From an uncultured Sphingopyxis sp. (GTDB lineage Bacteria > Pseudomonadota > Alphaproteobacteria > Sphingomonadales > Sphingomonadaceae): a stretch of DNA of 56,132 nt. Positions 25,185 to 33,463 of this stretch are shown here, in pieces (within the stretch, counting starts at the first letter, position 1; the number at the start of each line of letters is the position of its first letter). The notes beneath the pieces were generated by a model. It had not been told where the DNA came from, did no database searches, and was given only the letters and a program-made list of their open reading frames with translations. The position numbers and the translations under genes are program-made. The stretch is from the NCBI GenBank assembly GCA_936933955.1, contig CAKZIN010000086.1, positions 1 through 56,132 on the forward strand. Direction: 5' to 3'.

Positions 25185-25260
25185 GGGCCCTTAGCTCAGT
25201 CGGTAGAGCAACTGACTTTTAATCAGTAGGTCGCTGGTTCGAACCCAGCAGGGCTCACCA
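25185..25260 (+). tRNA. tRNA-Lys (anticodon TTT), CCA encoded
   Basis: 76-base cloverleaf. Acceptor GGGCCCT pairs with AGGGCTC (one G-T wobble). The anticodon arm ACTGA-CTTTTAA-TCAGT gives anticodon TTT, and the T-arm is CTGGTTCGAACCCAG. CCA is encoded at 25258-25260. No second copy of its 3' end was found within the window, so there is no visible attachment-site duplication despite the accessory genes that follow. Confidence 0.97.
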
Positions 25261-25443
25261 TTTGCTTGGCCTCTCCAGCAAATCCGGACCCGATATTTCG
25301 CGACGACCGTGCTGTGGTCATCGCCGGTCGTGGTCGTGCCGACTTTCCCTCAAAGATCAAACGACGGATGGCCTGGTGCGCCGGGAGCGAGGCGGCGAAC
25401 TCCTCATCTCGGGGCAGGAGCGTTAGACCCGGCAGAGGCAAGA

Positions 25444-25509
25444 TTGACAAAATGTTCGTTATTGGCAGTTTCTATTGATCGGGCACCGCTCCAATAGTGA
25501 ACGACATTT
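25444..25509 (+). promoter_or_regulatory. AT-rich promoter region of the AraC-type gene with imperfect inverted repeat
   Basis: The 276-base gap after tRNA-Lys holds no convincing gene. It contains a perfect -35 TTGACA (25444-25449) and two imperfectly complementary arms, AAATGTTCGTTATTGG (25450-25465) and CCAATAGTGAACGACATTT (25491-25509). No clear -10 is seen. The region ends 28 bases before the regulator's first start codon and could be its autoregulatory site. Confidence 0.35.
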
Positions 25510-25536
25510 CTGAGGCACGGGGCGCTGGGTAGAAGC

Positions 25537-26547
25537 TTGCGAGTGAGGGACTCGATCGAAAACACGACCGATATGAGCGGGGAGTCGTGGGACGCCGTCA
25601 CGCATCTCCTCTTCGACGTCGGCGGGGTCGACGGTAACGCCCCGACCGGCGAACTGCTGGCCTCTTTTCGCATCGGATCGCTGATCGCGGGTCACGTCAA
25701 AGGTGGCGCCCAGTCATTCACTCGTGACGCGGGGGTGATCGCACGTGGCGGTGGCGGCTGGATCTTGATCCAATATTATGTCGAAGGTGGATTTTCAGGC
25801 ACCACGTCCGCCGGACAGATCGATGTATTTCCCGGAGACATAAGCTGCCTCGACCTCGCGCAGAGCTTTGCGACCGTTGCGCGGCGACCTCTCGAAAACA
25901 TCAACATACTGGTGCCACGCCAGCTGTGGCTTTCGCGGAGCCCGGGCGGCCGCATCCCTCATGGCCAGGTTTTGCGCGCTGAAGGTGCCTGCACGAAAAT
26001 CGTGCAAGCGACGCTTGCTAAATTTATGCTCGAAGCCCCGCGCCTGGAGCCGCACGAGAGGGTTGCTCTGTCGGTTGCCGTGGTCGATCTGCTGGCCGGC
26101 AGCTTCAGCGCGCGCACTCCCGTTGAAGCCGTCTCCGCTCCGGCCTCCACGCACCGCGTGCGCGACTATCTCGACGCACACATGGCCGACGAGCAGTTGA
26201 CCGTCGAGAGCGTGTGTTCCGCGCTCGGGGTTTCGCGAGCAAGCTTGTACCGAGCCGCTGCGCCGCTCGGTGGAATTGCGACCTACGTGCGCGAAGAGCG
26301 ACTTCGCCACGCGTTCAACTCTTTGCGCAGCGTGGCGCGCGGTGCCGGGCGCGTCAGCATGACCAGCATCGCAAAGGAATGCGGATTTGCGAACGAGGCG
26401 ACCTTCGCCCGTCTGTTCAAGACAAACTATGGTGTTTCGCCAACCGAAGCCGCACGCCGTGCAGAGCTCGCCGCCCGCACGCCGCCGAACGATCACATCA
26501 TCACGCGCTGGTTGATGGAAGAGCAGGCGCAGTTGCCGCCAGCCTGA
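25537..26547 (+). CDS. AraC-family transcriptional regulator
   Basis: 336-residue regulator. The N-terminal about 190 residues look like the AraC-binding-like (cupin-related) sensor domain. The C-terminal double helix-turn-helix spans about 205-315, with VESVCSALGVSRASLYRAA as the first recognition unit and MTSIAKECGFANEATFARLF with GVSPTEAARR as the second. Start is uncertain: TTG 25537, GTG 25543 or ATG 25573; none has a strong Shine-Dalgarno. The next gene is another regulator in the same direction, followed by the pilus operon, so it may control either. Ligand unknown. Confidence 0.88.
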   Translation: MRVRDSIENTTDMSGESWDAVTHLLFDVGGVDGNAPTGELLASFRIGSLIAGHVKGGAQSFTRDAGVIARGGGGWILIQYYVEGGFSGTTSAGQIDVFPGDISCLDLAQSFATVARRPLENINILVPRQLWLSRSPGGRIPHGQVLRAEGACTKIVQATLAKFMLEAPRLEPHERVALSVAVVDLLAGSFSARTPVEAVSAPASTHRVRDYLDAHMADEQLTVESVCSALGVSRASLYRAAAPLGGIATYVREERLRHAFNSLRSVARGAGRVSMTSIAKECGFANEATFARLFKTNYGVSPTEAARRAELAARTPPNDHIITRWLMEEQAQLPPA

Positions 26548-26602
26548 TTCGCGGTGACGTAGCGTTCGAGGCGGGGGCAAGCCACGGCCGCGCCGCAGTC
26601 GT

Positions 26603-26638
26603 TGACATCGTCTCAACCTTTCAGCGTTTTGTCTCAAG
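26603..26638 (+). promoter_or_regulatory. TTGACA plus direct repeat GTCTCAA-N14-GTCTCAA
   Basis: In the 151-base gap before the SARP-like gene, a consensus -35 TTGACA (26603-26608) is followed by two identical heptamers GTCTCAA at 26611-26617 and 26632-26638. They are 21 bases apart, i.e. two helical turns. AraC-family and SARP regulators both bind direct repeats with such phasing. Regulation by the upstream AraC protein or autoregulation is inferred. Confidence 0.45.
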
Positions 26639-26698
26639 ACGCGGAATCTCATTGACCAGCTTCGTGGATGCCGACCTCCTGCGCGCAGGGAGGGTCGG

Positions 26699-28381
26699 GT
26701 GCCGGCCGTAACGTCGACACCGGCGGATGAGGGGCGTGAAGCGGGCGACGTTTGTCGGCTCCGCTGCTGGGGCGCGTTTGCGCTTTACGGACCGCGAGGG
26801 GAGCGTGTCCCACTGACCAGTCGTCGCAGCGCGGCACTCCTCGTTATTCTGGCGCTTACGCCGACCGGCGAGCGATCGCGCAGGTGGCTTCAGGCGATCC
26901 TTTGGTCGAACCGCGACGAGGTCCAGGCCGCGGCCAGCCTCCGTCGCGAGCTATCGAACCTACGGGCCCTGTTAGTCACCCACGGCGTCGGGGACATCTT
27001 GGTCGCGGACCACCGGCGCGTTTGGCTGGACCGGGAGCGGATGGTCGTCGAACCTCGCAGCGGCAGCGACGAATTACTGGAAGGGCTCGATCTGAGCGGG
27101 GCCGAAGGATTTGAAGCCTGGTTGCGCGAAAATCGAGATGAACCACCGGCGATCAGCCAGCCGGCGAAAACGGACGCTCCCGACCAGTCCCCAACACCGT
27201 CGAAGCGTCCGCAGCGGCGTATCTCTGACCTGCAACTGCCCACCGCTCCCCCGTGCGCAGCGGTCGTGCTGGAAAGGTTCGAAGACGATGGCAGCCCGGC
27301 GACGAACGCGCTGTCGCTCATTCTGCGTGACAATCTCAGTCGAGGTATCGGTCGACTGCCCAGGTTGCGGCTGATCGACAGCAGCGGGTCTGAGTCTTTA
27401 CGAAAATCCGGACTTCCGATGCGCGAGATCGCCTACCGCCTGCGCGCGAATTACATCGTGACTGGGAGCGTCGTCGCGCTAGACGACCAGATCCGTGTGT
27501 CCCTTCGACTGGTCGACGGTTACTCCGGCGAACAATGCCTTCGGTTCGATGACATAGACGCCGCGACTCAACTGCTGTCCCTGTCGGAACGCGTGTGCGA
27601 ACGGTCGCTGGCGCCGATCTGGCATCAGATCTCGGCGCGGGAAGGCGCGCGGGGAGTCGACCTGCCTTTGCGCGATGGGGACGCCTATCAACTCTACTGG
27701 CGGGCGAGCCGCTTGCTTGAAGACTGGCAGGCATCTGCCGCCGACGAAGCCGCTTCTTTGAGCGCTCGACTGGTTGCAGTGGCCCCCGACAGCGCCTGGG
27801 CCCACGCGCTGAGGGCGTTATCGCTCGGGCAACAGTTGTTCGTGGCGACGCAGGACGCAAAGGCGGAACCGGCCGGCGAAGTGCTCCAACACGTTCGCCT
27901 GGCGCTCAAACAACGCGGCCAGGACGCCATGGTGCTCGCGAATGTCGCAGGCGCCCTCCTATTGGGTGCACGCCAGGTGAGTGAAGCGGAGCGGCTGATC
28001 GAAGAGGCCGCGACGACGCAGGCGCTGGTCGGCCCGCTGCGCAGCTGGACGGGCTGGATCGACCTCGCCGCGCGGCGATTCGATCGCGCTCGCAAGCACT
28101 TCGAAGAATTGCTGAACTGTGAGCCGCGCGGGCGACGCCAGGCGGTCAGCAAAACCGGCCTAGGCATCGCGCTTATGCAACTCGGCGACCTGCGGCGGGC
28201 CTTTGAGACGTTGCACGAAGCCTACCTCGTCAAACCGGATTGCCCGTTGGGGGCGAGGGCATTGGAGCTCGCCGCGCGGCGGCAGGGCGCGCATGCGACC
28301 GCCGATCTGGTCTGGCGGCGCAGCCCAACGAAGGCCAGCAGCAAGCTCTTCGCGCATCCGCTGTTCGGGGCGATGGAATAA
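26699..28381 (+). CDS. SARP-like winged-helix regulator with TPR-type C-terminus
   Basis: 560-residue protein. Residues 20-120 resemble the OmpR/SARP winged helix, with LTSRRSAALLVILALTPTGE, LWSNRDEVQAAASLRRELSN and a DHRRVWLDRERMVVEP wing. A Pro-rich linker (about 145-180) follows. Residues 180-310 resemble the TolB-N-terminal/FlgO-like domain found in CadC- and adenylate-cyclase-type proteins (IAYRLRANYIVTGSVVALDD). The rest is helical, TPR-like. No transmembrane segment, unlike CadC. GTG start with GGGAGGG upstream. It lies between the AraC gene and the pilus operon on the same strand, so a role in pilus expression is likely but inferred. Confidence 0.75.
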   Translation: MPAVTSTPADEGREAGDVCRLRCWGAFALYGPRGERVPLTSRRSAALLVILALTPTGERSRRWLQAILWSNRDEVQAAASLRRELSNLRALLVTHGVGDILVADHRRVWLDRERMVVEPRSGSDELLEGLDLSGAEGFEAWLRENRDEPPAISQPAKTDAPDQSPTPSKRPQRRISDLQLPTAPPCAAVVLERFEDDGSPATNALSLILRDNLSRGIGRLPRLRLIDSSGSESLRKSGLPMREIAYRLRANYIVTGSVVALDDQIRVSLRLVDGYSGEQCLRFDDIDAATQLLSLSERVCERSLAPIWHQISAREGARGVDLPLRDGDAYQLYWRASRLLEDWQASAADEAASLSARLVAVAPDSAWAHALRALSLGQQLFVATQDAKAEPAGEVLQHVRLALKQRGQDAMVLANVAGALLLGARQVSEAERLIEEAATTQALVGPLRSWTGWIDLAARRFDRARKHFEELLNCEPRGRRQAVSKTGLGIALMQLGDLRRAFETLHEAYLVKPDCPLGARALELAARRQGAHATADLVWRRSPTKASSKLFAHPLFGAME

Positions 28382-28459
28382 GCGAGCCGCTGATGCTGGC
28401 GGGTAGGATCGTTACGCGCACTTCAAGCTGAAGCGTCACCAAACCCAACCACGTCGTTT

Positions 28460-28476
28460 TTCACGATCTATTCACG
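28460..28476 (+). promoter_or_regulatory. Direct repeat TTCACG with 11-base phasing upstream of pilus operon
   Basis: TTCACG at 28460-28465 and again at 28471-28476 in the 158-base gap before the pilus operon: two hexamers one helical turn apart. SARP-type regulators typically bind short direct repeats spaced 11 or 22 bases near the -35 region. No clear -10 was found. The motif differs from the GTCTCAA pair upstream of the SARP-like gene. Confidence 0.35.
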
Positions 28477-28539
28477 CTGTTCCAACTCCTGTCGGACTCT
28501 GCGAGGACTCATCGACGCTAGTCGCTTCTCACGAGATTG

Positions 28540-28851
28540 ATGTGGGGGCAGGCGCTGGTGAGACCGAGCGATAATCTGAGCGATGCGCTGAAGCTGTTGA
28601 GCGATGCGCTGCAGATCCTGTCGCTTCGCATGTCGGCGATCGATCCCATCCGTGCGCGAATTGCGGGGGCGGCGATGCGCGCCGCAGACTATGCGGTCGA
28701 TCCCGCCAAGGATCACGTCAACCTTGCTGCCGACGATGTGTGTCGTCTGGCGGTGAGGGTCTCCAACGCCGATGCGCACGATCCCCTTGAATGTGGAGCG
28801 GTCGCGACCGCAATCGAACTCAACCTTCGCCTGTTGCCGAGCCATGTTTAG
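28540..28851 (+). CDS. Small helical protein of unknown function, first gene of pilus operon
   Basis: 103-residue frame without a recognised family. It has no signal peptide or membrane segment. The N-terminal third is amphipathic, with a tandem LSDALKLLSDALQIL heptad-like repeat. Its 3' end overlaps the start of the first pilin gene by 8 bases (28844-28851), a coupling that favours a real gene. The third codon positions are mostly G/C, as in neighbouring genes. A weaker antisense frame covers the same region. TTG at 28537 is an alternative start. It could be a small regulator or cytoplasmic accessory protein, but there is no direct evidence. Confidence 0.5.
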   Translation: MWGQALVRPSDNLSDALKLLSDALQILSLRMSAIDPIRARIAGAAMRAADYAVDPAKDHVNLAADDVCRLAVRVSNADAHDPLECGAVATAIELNLRLLPSHV

Positions 28852-29410
28852 GCGAGCCGCCCTCCCCTTGGCTGCGATCATTGGAGTCGTCGCCGCGTCA
28901 CCATCGGCAGCGGAAGACATTCCGACCGACCTATCGCCGACCCTCACCTACCAGGTCCGCGGGCAAATTGCGGTTCGCTGCAGTCTGTCCGGCGCAAACC
29001 AGAACGTCACGATCGACAACCTTGCAAGCGCAGCGACCAGTGTCGCCCAGGCACGCAGCGTCGACCTCGGCTTCGACTTGGCCTGCAACACCCCCGTTCT
29101 CGCGACCATGAAGTCGAGCAATGGGGGCCTGCTGGTGAAAGGCGCCGCGACCAGCGATCCCGATTTCCAGCAGCGGGTCACATACCGCGCTGCGCTCACT
29201 TTGCCGAACGATGGTGGTGAGGTCACCTGTCGCAGCGATCGAATGGCCGCTGAAGACGGTGACTGTCGAATAGAGAGCACCGGCCTCGTTACGCAGGGAT
29301 CAGGCCGCATCCGCGTGACCACGCAGCCGGGCTCAGGCCCATTGCTCGCGGGGGAATATTCCGACCGCGTCACGCTCATCATCAGCCCCGTCATTTCGGG
29401 GGGCACCTAG
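28844..29410 (+). CDS. Spore coat U domain pilin subunit (Csu-type)
   Basis: 188-residue secreted protein with a Sec signal peptide (residues 1-23, cleavage near SAAED) and a spore coat U (SCPU) immunoglobulin-like domain. It has the typical start YQVRGQIAVRCSLSG, paired cysteines, and the ending GSGPLLAGEYSDRVTLIISP with the family GxYxD pattern. SCPU proteins are the subunits of archaic (Csu-type) chaperone-usher pili, assembled by donor-strand exchange at the outer membrane. This one is probably a minor subunit. It precedes a stronger-RBS pilin gene by 94 bases, a gap that contains two short hairpins. Confidence 0.85.
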   Translation: MFRRAALPLAAIIGVVAASPSAAEDIPTDLSPTLTYQVRGQIAVRCSLSGANQNVTIDNLASAATSVAQARSVDLGFDLACNTPVLATMKSSNGGLLVKGAATSDPDFQQRVTYRAALTLPNDGGEVTCRSDRMAAEDGDCRIESTGLVTQGSGRIRVTTQPGSGPLLAGEYSDRVTLIISPVISGGT

Positions 29411-29504
29411 ACATGCGCCAGTGGGAGCCCGGCTCCTCCATCTGCGTATGCCGGCCATTGCCGGAGACCCGCGCATTCACGCGCAAGCAAAGAGGAAGAG
29501 AGAA

Positions 29505-30113
29505 ATGAAGAAGGCGATTTTGGGGGCCGTGCTTGCCTCCACCATGTTTGCCACTCCGGCGTTCGCTGCCAACTGGCAGGGCCGGACCTACGGCCAAGAC
29601 GCACAGGGCTGGTATCAGCTGAACGCCGACGTCTCCGTGTTCTGCCGCTTCGGTACCGAAAACCGGGGCAGCGAAGGTGTGAACGCGCTCGTCGACACCA
29701 ACGCGTACGGCGGTTCGAATGAAGCCGACGGTCGCTTCAACCTCGACATCCAGAACAAGAGCGACAACACCGTCAAGGAAGCGGAAGGCCGCTACTTCAT
29801 CGACAATGCGGTGTGCAACACGCCGTTCCAGGTCGTGGCGTCTTCGGACCGCGGCGGCCTCGATGCCGAGAACACGACCAGCGATCCGGCTTTCATCGAA
29901 CTGATCCCGTATCGCGTCGACTTCAACTTCGACGGCATCAACGGCGACGCGATCAACATCTCCACCAGTGAGCAGACGATCCTGACCAGCGCCGAAGCGC
30001 GCGCCGGTTCGGGCACGCTGCGGGTCCGCGTCCCGGCTCGCGACAAGCTGGTGCTCGAAGGCGGGTACAGCGAAAAGCTGGTCCTGACGATGCGGCCTAC
30101 GCTTGGTTCGTGA
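29505..30113 (+). CDS. Spore coat U domain pilin, probable major subunit
   Basis: 202 residues with an obvious signal peptide (MKKAILGAVLASTMFATPAFA) and an SCPU-like mature domain. Cysteines are in VFCRFGTENRG and DNAVCNTPFQVVASSD, and the C-terminal beta strand is GGYSEKLVLTMRPTLGS. ATG 29505 has AGAGGAAGAG just upstream, the best ribosome site of the operon, as expected for the most abundant pilin. Asn/Asp-rich, acidic mature sequence differs from the flanking subunits. The usher-chaperone genes follow directly, as in csu operons where csuA/B comes first. Confidence 0.8.
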   Translation: MKKAILGAVLASTMFATPAFAANWQGRTYGQDAQGWYQLNADVSVFCRFGTENRGSEGVNALVDTNAYGGSNEADGRFNLDIQNKSDNTVKEAEGRYFIDNAVCNTPFQVVASSDRGGLDAENTTSDPAFIELIPYRVDFNFDGINGDAINISTSEQTILTSAEARAGSGTLRVRVPARDKLVLEGGYSEKLVLTMRPTLGS

Positions 30114-30178
30114 TCGACGACTGGCGGGGGGCGGCGCGCGCCGTCGCCCCCTCGCCTATCTTTTTGGGGGAGAAACTT

Positions 30179-30926
30179 GTGGCTAAAGCTTCCAAGCGAT
30201 GGGGCTTTCGGGCCAGCGTCGCGCTTGCGCTGATGGCTATCGCAACGCCTGCGAGCGCGCTTCTGGTGCGGCCGATCCCTCCTCCAGCTGACCAGCAGCG
30301 GCACTCAGGCAAGCGGCGCCTTTGAAGTGGTGAACGACCGCAACCGGGCCGTCGCCGTGGAGATAAAGGTCAACACCCTGTCGCTTCCGGAACGCGGCGA
30401 AGCGGTGATTACGCCCGACGCAGGCAACGACTTCGCCATCTATCCCCCGATCGCCAACATCCCGGCGGGGGGGCGGCAAGTCTTTCGGATCCGTTGGGTT
30501 GGTCAGAACATCCCGGAAACCGGGCGCATGTACATGTTCTCCACCAGCGAATTGCCGGTGTCAGACCAGCCCGGACGCACGCAATTGCAGGTCCTGTACG
30601 CGATCAATTCGGTGGTGGCCGTACGGTCGCCGCAGGCGCGAGCACAAATCAGTGTCGCCGGCGTCGAGCGCGCCACCAACGCGCAAGGCGTAGCGGGTGT
30701 CTACGTGACCTTCGAGAACAGCGGGATGGCGATGGGGCAAGTCGCCAACAGCGAAATCGAACTGACCAGCGGCACTTGGACCAAACTCATCCGCCAGGCC
30801 GATCTCAATAATGTCGTCGGACTGGGTATCGTCCCCGCCCGGCAACGTCGAGCGATGTTCCTGCCCGTCGCCGACCTTCCTGCCGGTGGAGCGGTGACCG
30901 CTCGACTTCGCGCATTCGAAGGCTGA
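30179..30926 (+). pseudogene. Pilus assembly chaperone (CsuC-like), frameshifted
   Basis: Periplasmic chaperone that caps and folds pilin subunits. A GTG start (30179) with GGGGGAGA upstream begins a signal peptide (KRWGFRASVALALMAIATPA). The mature start LLVRPI follows, and the frame then runs out at a TGA near 30324. The body of the chaperone continues in the frame one base further along (LLQLTSSGTQASGAFEVVND, then the normal two-domain sequence to 30926). Removing one C from CCC at about 30277-30279 joins both parts into RPILLQLTSSG. The downstream part alone would lack both signal peptide and first strand. True frameshift mutation or sequencing indel cannot be separated here. Confidence 0.85.
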
Positions 30927-30931
30927 ATGAT

Positions 30932-33463
30932 TTGCCGTCGGGGGGTCGAACATCGTCGAGTGCGCGCCTAGTCAGCCCGCTCCGGAATGCGTCGCGGCTG
31001 GCGGTGACGATTGCTCTCGCCGCGGCGTCGCCTGCGCTGAGCCAGAGCGCCTCGCCGCCGACAGCAGCGGCTCCACCCGCGGTGCCGCCGATACCGCCTG
31101 CAACCGCAGGCGCTCAACCTGGCACGAGACCGCCGGTCGAACTGATCGTGCCGATGCGCGATCAGGTGCCGCTCGGTCAGGTGGCAGTTCGGCTCATGCC
31201 GGACGAGAGCGTGCTGGCAGCCGTGGGCGACGTCGCGGCCGCGCTCTCCAGGACCGCGGGCACCGACTTCATCGCACGCCTGCGGGCTATTCCCGCCCCT
31301 GACGGATACGCGCCGCTTGCGGCGTTCCGCGACCTGGGCCTGAACCTTAGTTTCGATTCCGCCGCTCTCGAGCTGGTCGCGGTGATCGATCCCGAACAGC
31401 GCATATCCCGGACGGTGGGGCTGGGTTTTGCGAACAGTGACAATCCGCTTCAGCCCGACGATTCGACGCCGTTCTCATTGCTGATTGCATATCAGGCATC
31501 GCTCGACTGGGTGCACAATGGGCTTCTCGCAGGGCTACGCGGGCCACGGATCGACACACGTATCAACGGCAGGATCGGGCGTGCCGTCAGCTTTGAAACC
31601 GACCTGACGTACGATCGGGAGGCCACGCGCGCATTTTCGCGTTTCGGGTCGCGGCTGATCTACGACCGTCCGGAATCTCTGCTGCGCTTTACGCTCGGTG
31701 ACCAAGTGCCGCTCGGCGTCGGCTTTCAGGATCCGGCAGAGATCGGCGGAATCGGTGCGGCCCGGCTGCTTGGCGCGTTCCGGTCTGACCGCAGTTTCAC
31801 GGCGACGACCGGTAGGCGCATCACGCTGCGTGAACCCGCGACCGTCACACTCGTCGTCAACGGCGTGCCGTCGCGCACCCTTCGCCTCGGCCCTGGCACT
31901 TTCGATCTGACCGATCTGCCGCTTGCCCCGGGGGCAAACGCCGTCGAGCTGGTGATCGAGAACGACGCAAGCAATCGTCAGGTCGTCGCGTTCGATTTTT
32001 TTCAGGACATTGAGCTGCTGGCGCCGGGCGTCGACGAATTTAGCGCTCAACTGGGCGTGCGCAGCGAACATGTCGACGCAGTCCGCCGCTACGACACGCG
32101 CGAGCCAGTCTTGTCGGGCTTCTACCGCCGCGGTGTAACGCCGCAACTCACGCTCGGGGCGAACATACAGGCTAGCCAGCGGGTGCAGATGGTCGGCGCC
32201 GATGCGGCGGTTGGAACGCCGCTCGGTCTGCTTTTCGTGGAAGGCGCCTGGAGCCGTAACCGTGAGTGGGGCCAAGGTACCGCCCTGCGCGCGCAATTCC
32301 GTCACGCATCGCCGCTGCAGCAGCTACAGGGCTCGCGCCGCATCGACGTGTCGGCGGAATATCGCTCGCGACGCTTCGGGGGAATCGAGTCCATCATTCC
32401 CTACAACCCTGTCGACATTCTCGCCTCCGTCCGGTTTGGGCAGCCGGTGACCGATCGTCTGGCGTTCGGCGTCAGCCTCGACTTCACAAGCTTTCGCGAC
32501 GGCCGGGAGGATCGTTGGTCGGCGGTCACGAACGCGACCTATCGACTGAACCCGCGCACCACGGTCAGCGCCTTCGCCGGCTATGATAATGACCGCGGCC
32601 TCGCTTTCGGGGCGAGTATCCTGATGCGGATCGGTCGCTCCCACGTCGCCAGCGCCCGTTACGACAGCCGCACCGAAGAAGCGTCGGTCGGCTGGGCGTA
32701 CAGCCCGACGCGCCTGCTCGACACAGTTGCGGCAAGTGCGCAGCTCACGCGCGGCCTTTACGACACAGGCTTCAACGGCACGGCTACCTGGCGCACGAAC
32801 CGCGGCGACTTCGAGTTGGCGCACCGAGCCGCATGGGTAAATGGCGGCGGGGTGGGGGAGCAGGTGACATCGCTGCGTACGCGCGGGACGATCGCCTATG
32901 CGGGCGGACGAGTTGCCATCGGGCGATACCTCACCGACGCATTCGCGATCGTCGACCGGCATCCATCGCTCGGCAACGCGCAAGTCACCATCGGCACCCG
33001 GGGAACAGGACTTGTGGAGGCACGCACTGGCGCGCTCGGTCCGGCGCTGGTCAGCGCGTCCTCTTACTCGCCGCGCACGATCTATTACGACGTGCCAGAG
33101 GGACAGGCGGCGTATGATCTCGGGTCGAGCAACTTCACCATCTACCCATGGCTGCATGCAGGTCACCGCCTGACGGTCGGCACCGACTATCATATCACTG
33201 CGACGGGAACGCTGCTTGACGATCGTGGTGATCCGGTTGCGCTGGTCGCCGGTCGTGCGGTTCGGATCGGGGTGCCGGGCGCAGCCACCGTCGAAGTCTT
33301 CACCAACCGGGTCGGGCGTCTGTCGATCTCGGGCCTCGCCCCCGGGCGCTGGCAGATCACCGCCGGGCGGTACCGCTACGATGTCGATGTCGCGGAGACG
33401 CCCGACGCCCTCGTCAACCTCGGCTCGATCAGACCATCGGCCGCAGTGGAGAACGGACCATGA
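30932..33463 (+). CDS. Outer-membrane pilus usher (CsuD/FimD-like)
   Basis: 843-residue usher that forms the outer-membrane pore through which chaperone-subunit complexes are polymerised. A signal peptide occupies about residues 1-38 (RLAVTIALAAASPALSQ), then a Pro/Ala-rich linker. The N-terminal domain, the 24-strand barrel (many alternating aromatic strands) and a plug-like insert around TLVVNGVPSRTLRLGPGTFD come next. The C-terminal beta domains include GTLLDDRGDPVALVAGRAV. TTG start at 30932, 6 bases after the chaperone stop. Intact, so the operon is not generally decayed. Confidence 0.9.
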   Translation: MPSGGRTSSSARLVSPLRNASRLAVTIALAAASPALSQSASPPTAAAPPAVPPIPPATAGAQPGTRPPVELIVPMRDQVPLGQVAVRLMPDESVLAAVGDVAAALSRTAGTDFIARLRAIPAPDGYAPLAAFRDLGLNLSFDSAALELVAVIDPEQRISRTVGLGFANSDNPLQPDDSTPFSLLIAYQASLDWVHNGLLAGLRGPRIDTRINGRIGRAVSFETDLTYDREATRAFSRFGSRLIYDRPESLLRFTLGDQVPLGVGFQDPAEIGGIGAARLLGAFRSDRSFTATTGRRITLREPATVTLVVNGVPSRTLRLGPGTFDLTDLPLAPGANAVELVIENDASNRQVVAFDFFQDIELLAPGVDEFSAQLGVRSEHVDAVRRYDTREPVLSGFYRRGVTPQLTLGANIQASQRVQMVGADAAVGTPLGLLFVEGAWSRNREWGQGTALRAQFRHASPLQQLQGSRRIDVSAEYRSRRFGGIESIIPYNPVDILASVRFGQPVTDRLAFGVSLDFTSFRDGREDRWSAVTNATYRLNPRTTVSAFAGYDNDRGLAFGASILMRIGRSHVASARYDSRTEEASVGWAYSPTRLLDTVAASAQLTRGLYDTGFNGTATWRTNRGDFELAHRAAWVNGGGVGEQVTSLRTRGTIAYAGGRVAIGRYLTDAFAIVDRHPSLGNAQVTIGTRGTGLVEARTGALGPALVSASSYSPRTIYYDVPEGQAAYDLGSSNFTIYPWLHAGHRLTVGTDYHITATGTLLDDRGDPVALVAGRAVRIGVPGAATVEVFTNRVGRLSISGLAPGRWQITAGRYRYDVDVAETPDALVNLGSIRPSAAVENGP

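Noticed and set aside
25223..25450. Short minus-strand frame overlapping tRNA-Lys, ending GFEPATY
   Set aside because: Same tRNA-antisense artefact; the rest has no family features.
28468..28947. 159-codon minus-strand frame over the start of the pilus operon
   Set aside because: It crosses the signal peptide of a clear SCPU protein, has no family features and no ribosome site.
30270..30290. Programmed ribosomal frameshift in the chaperone gene
   Set aside because: No slippery heptamer, stop-codon pause or stimulatory structure is evident at the junction; mutation or sequencing error is simpler.
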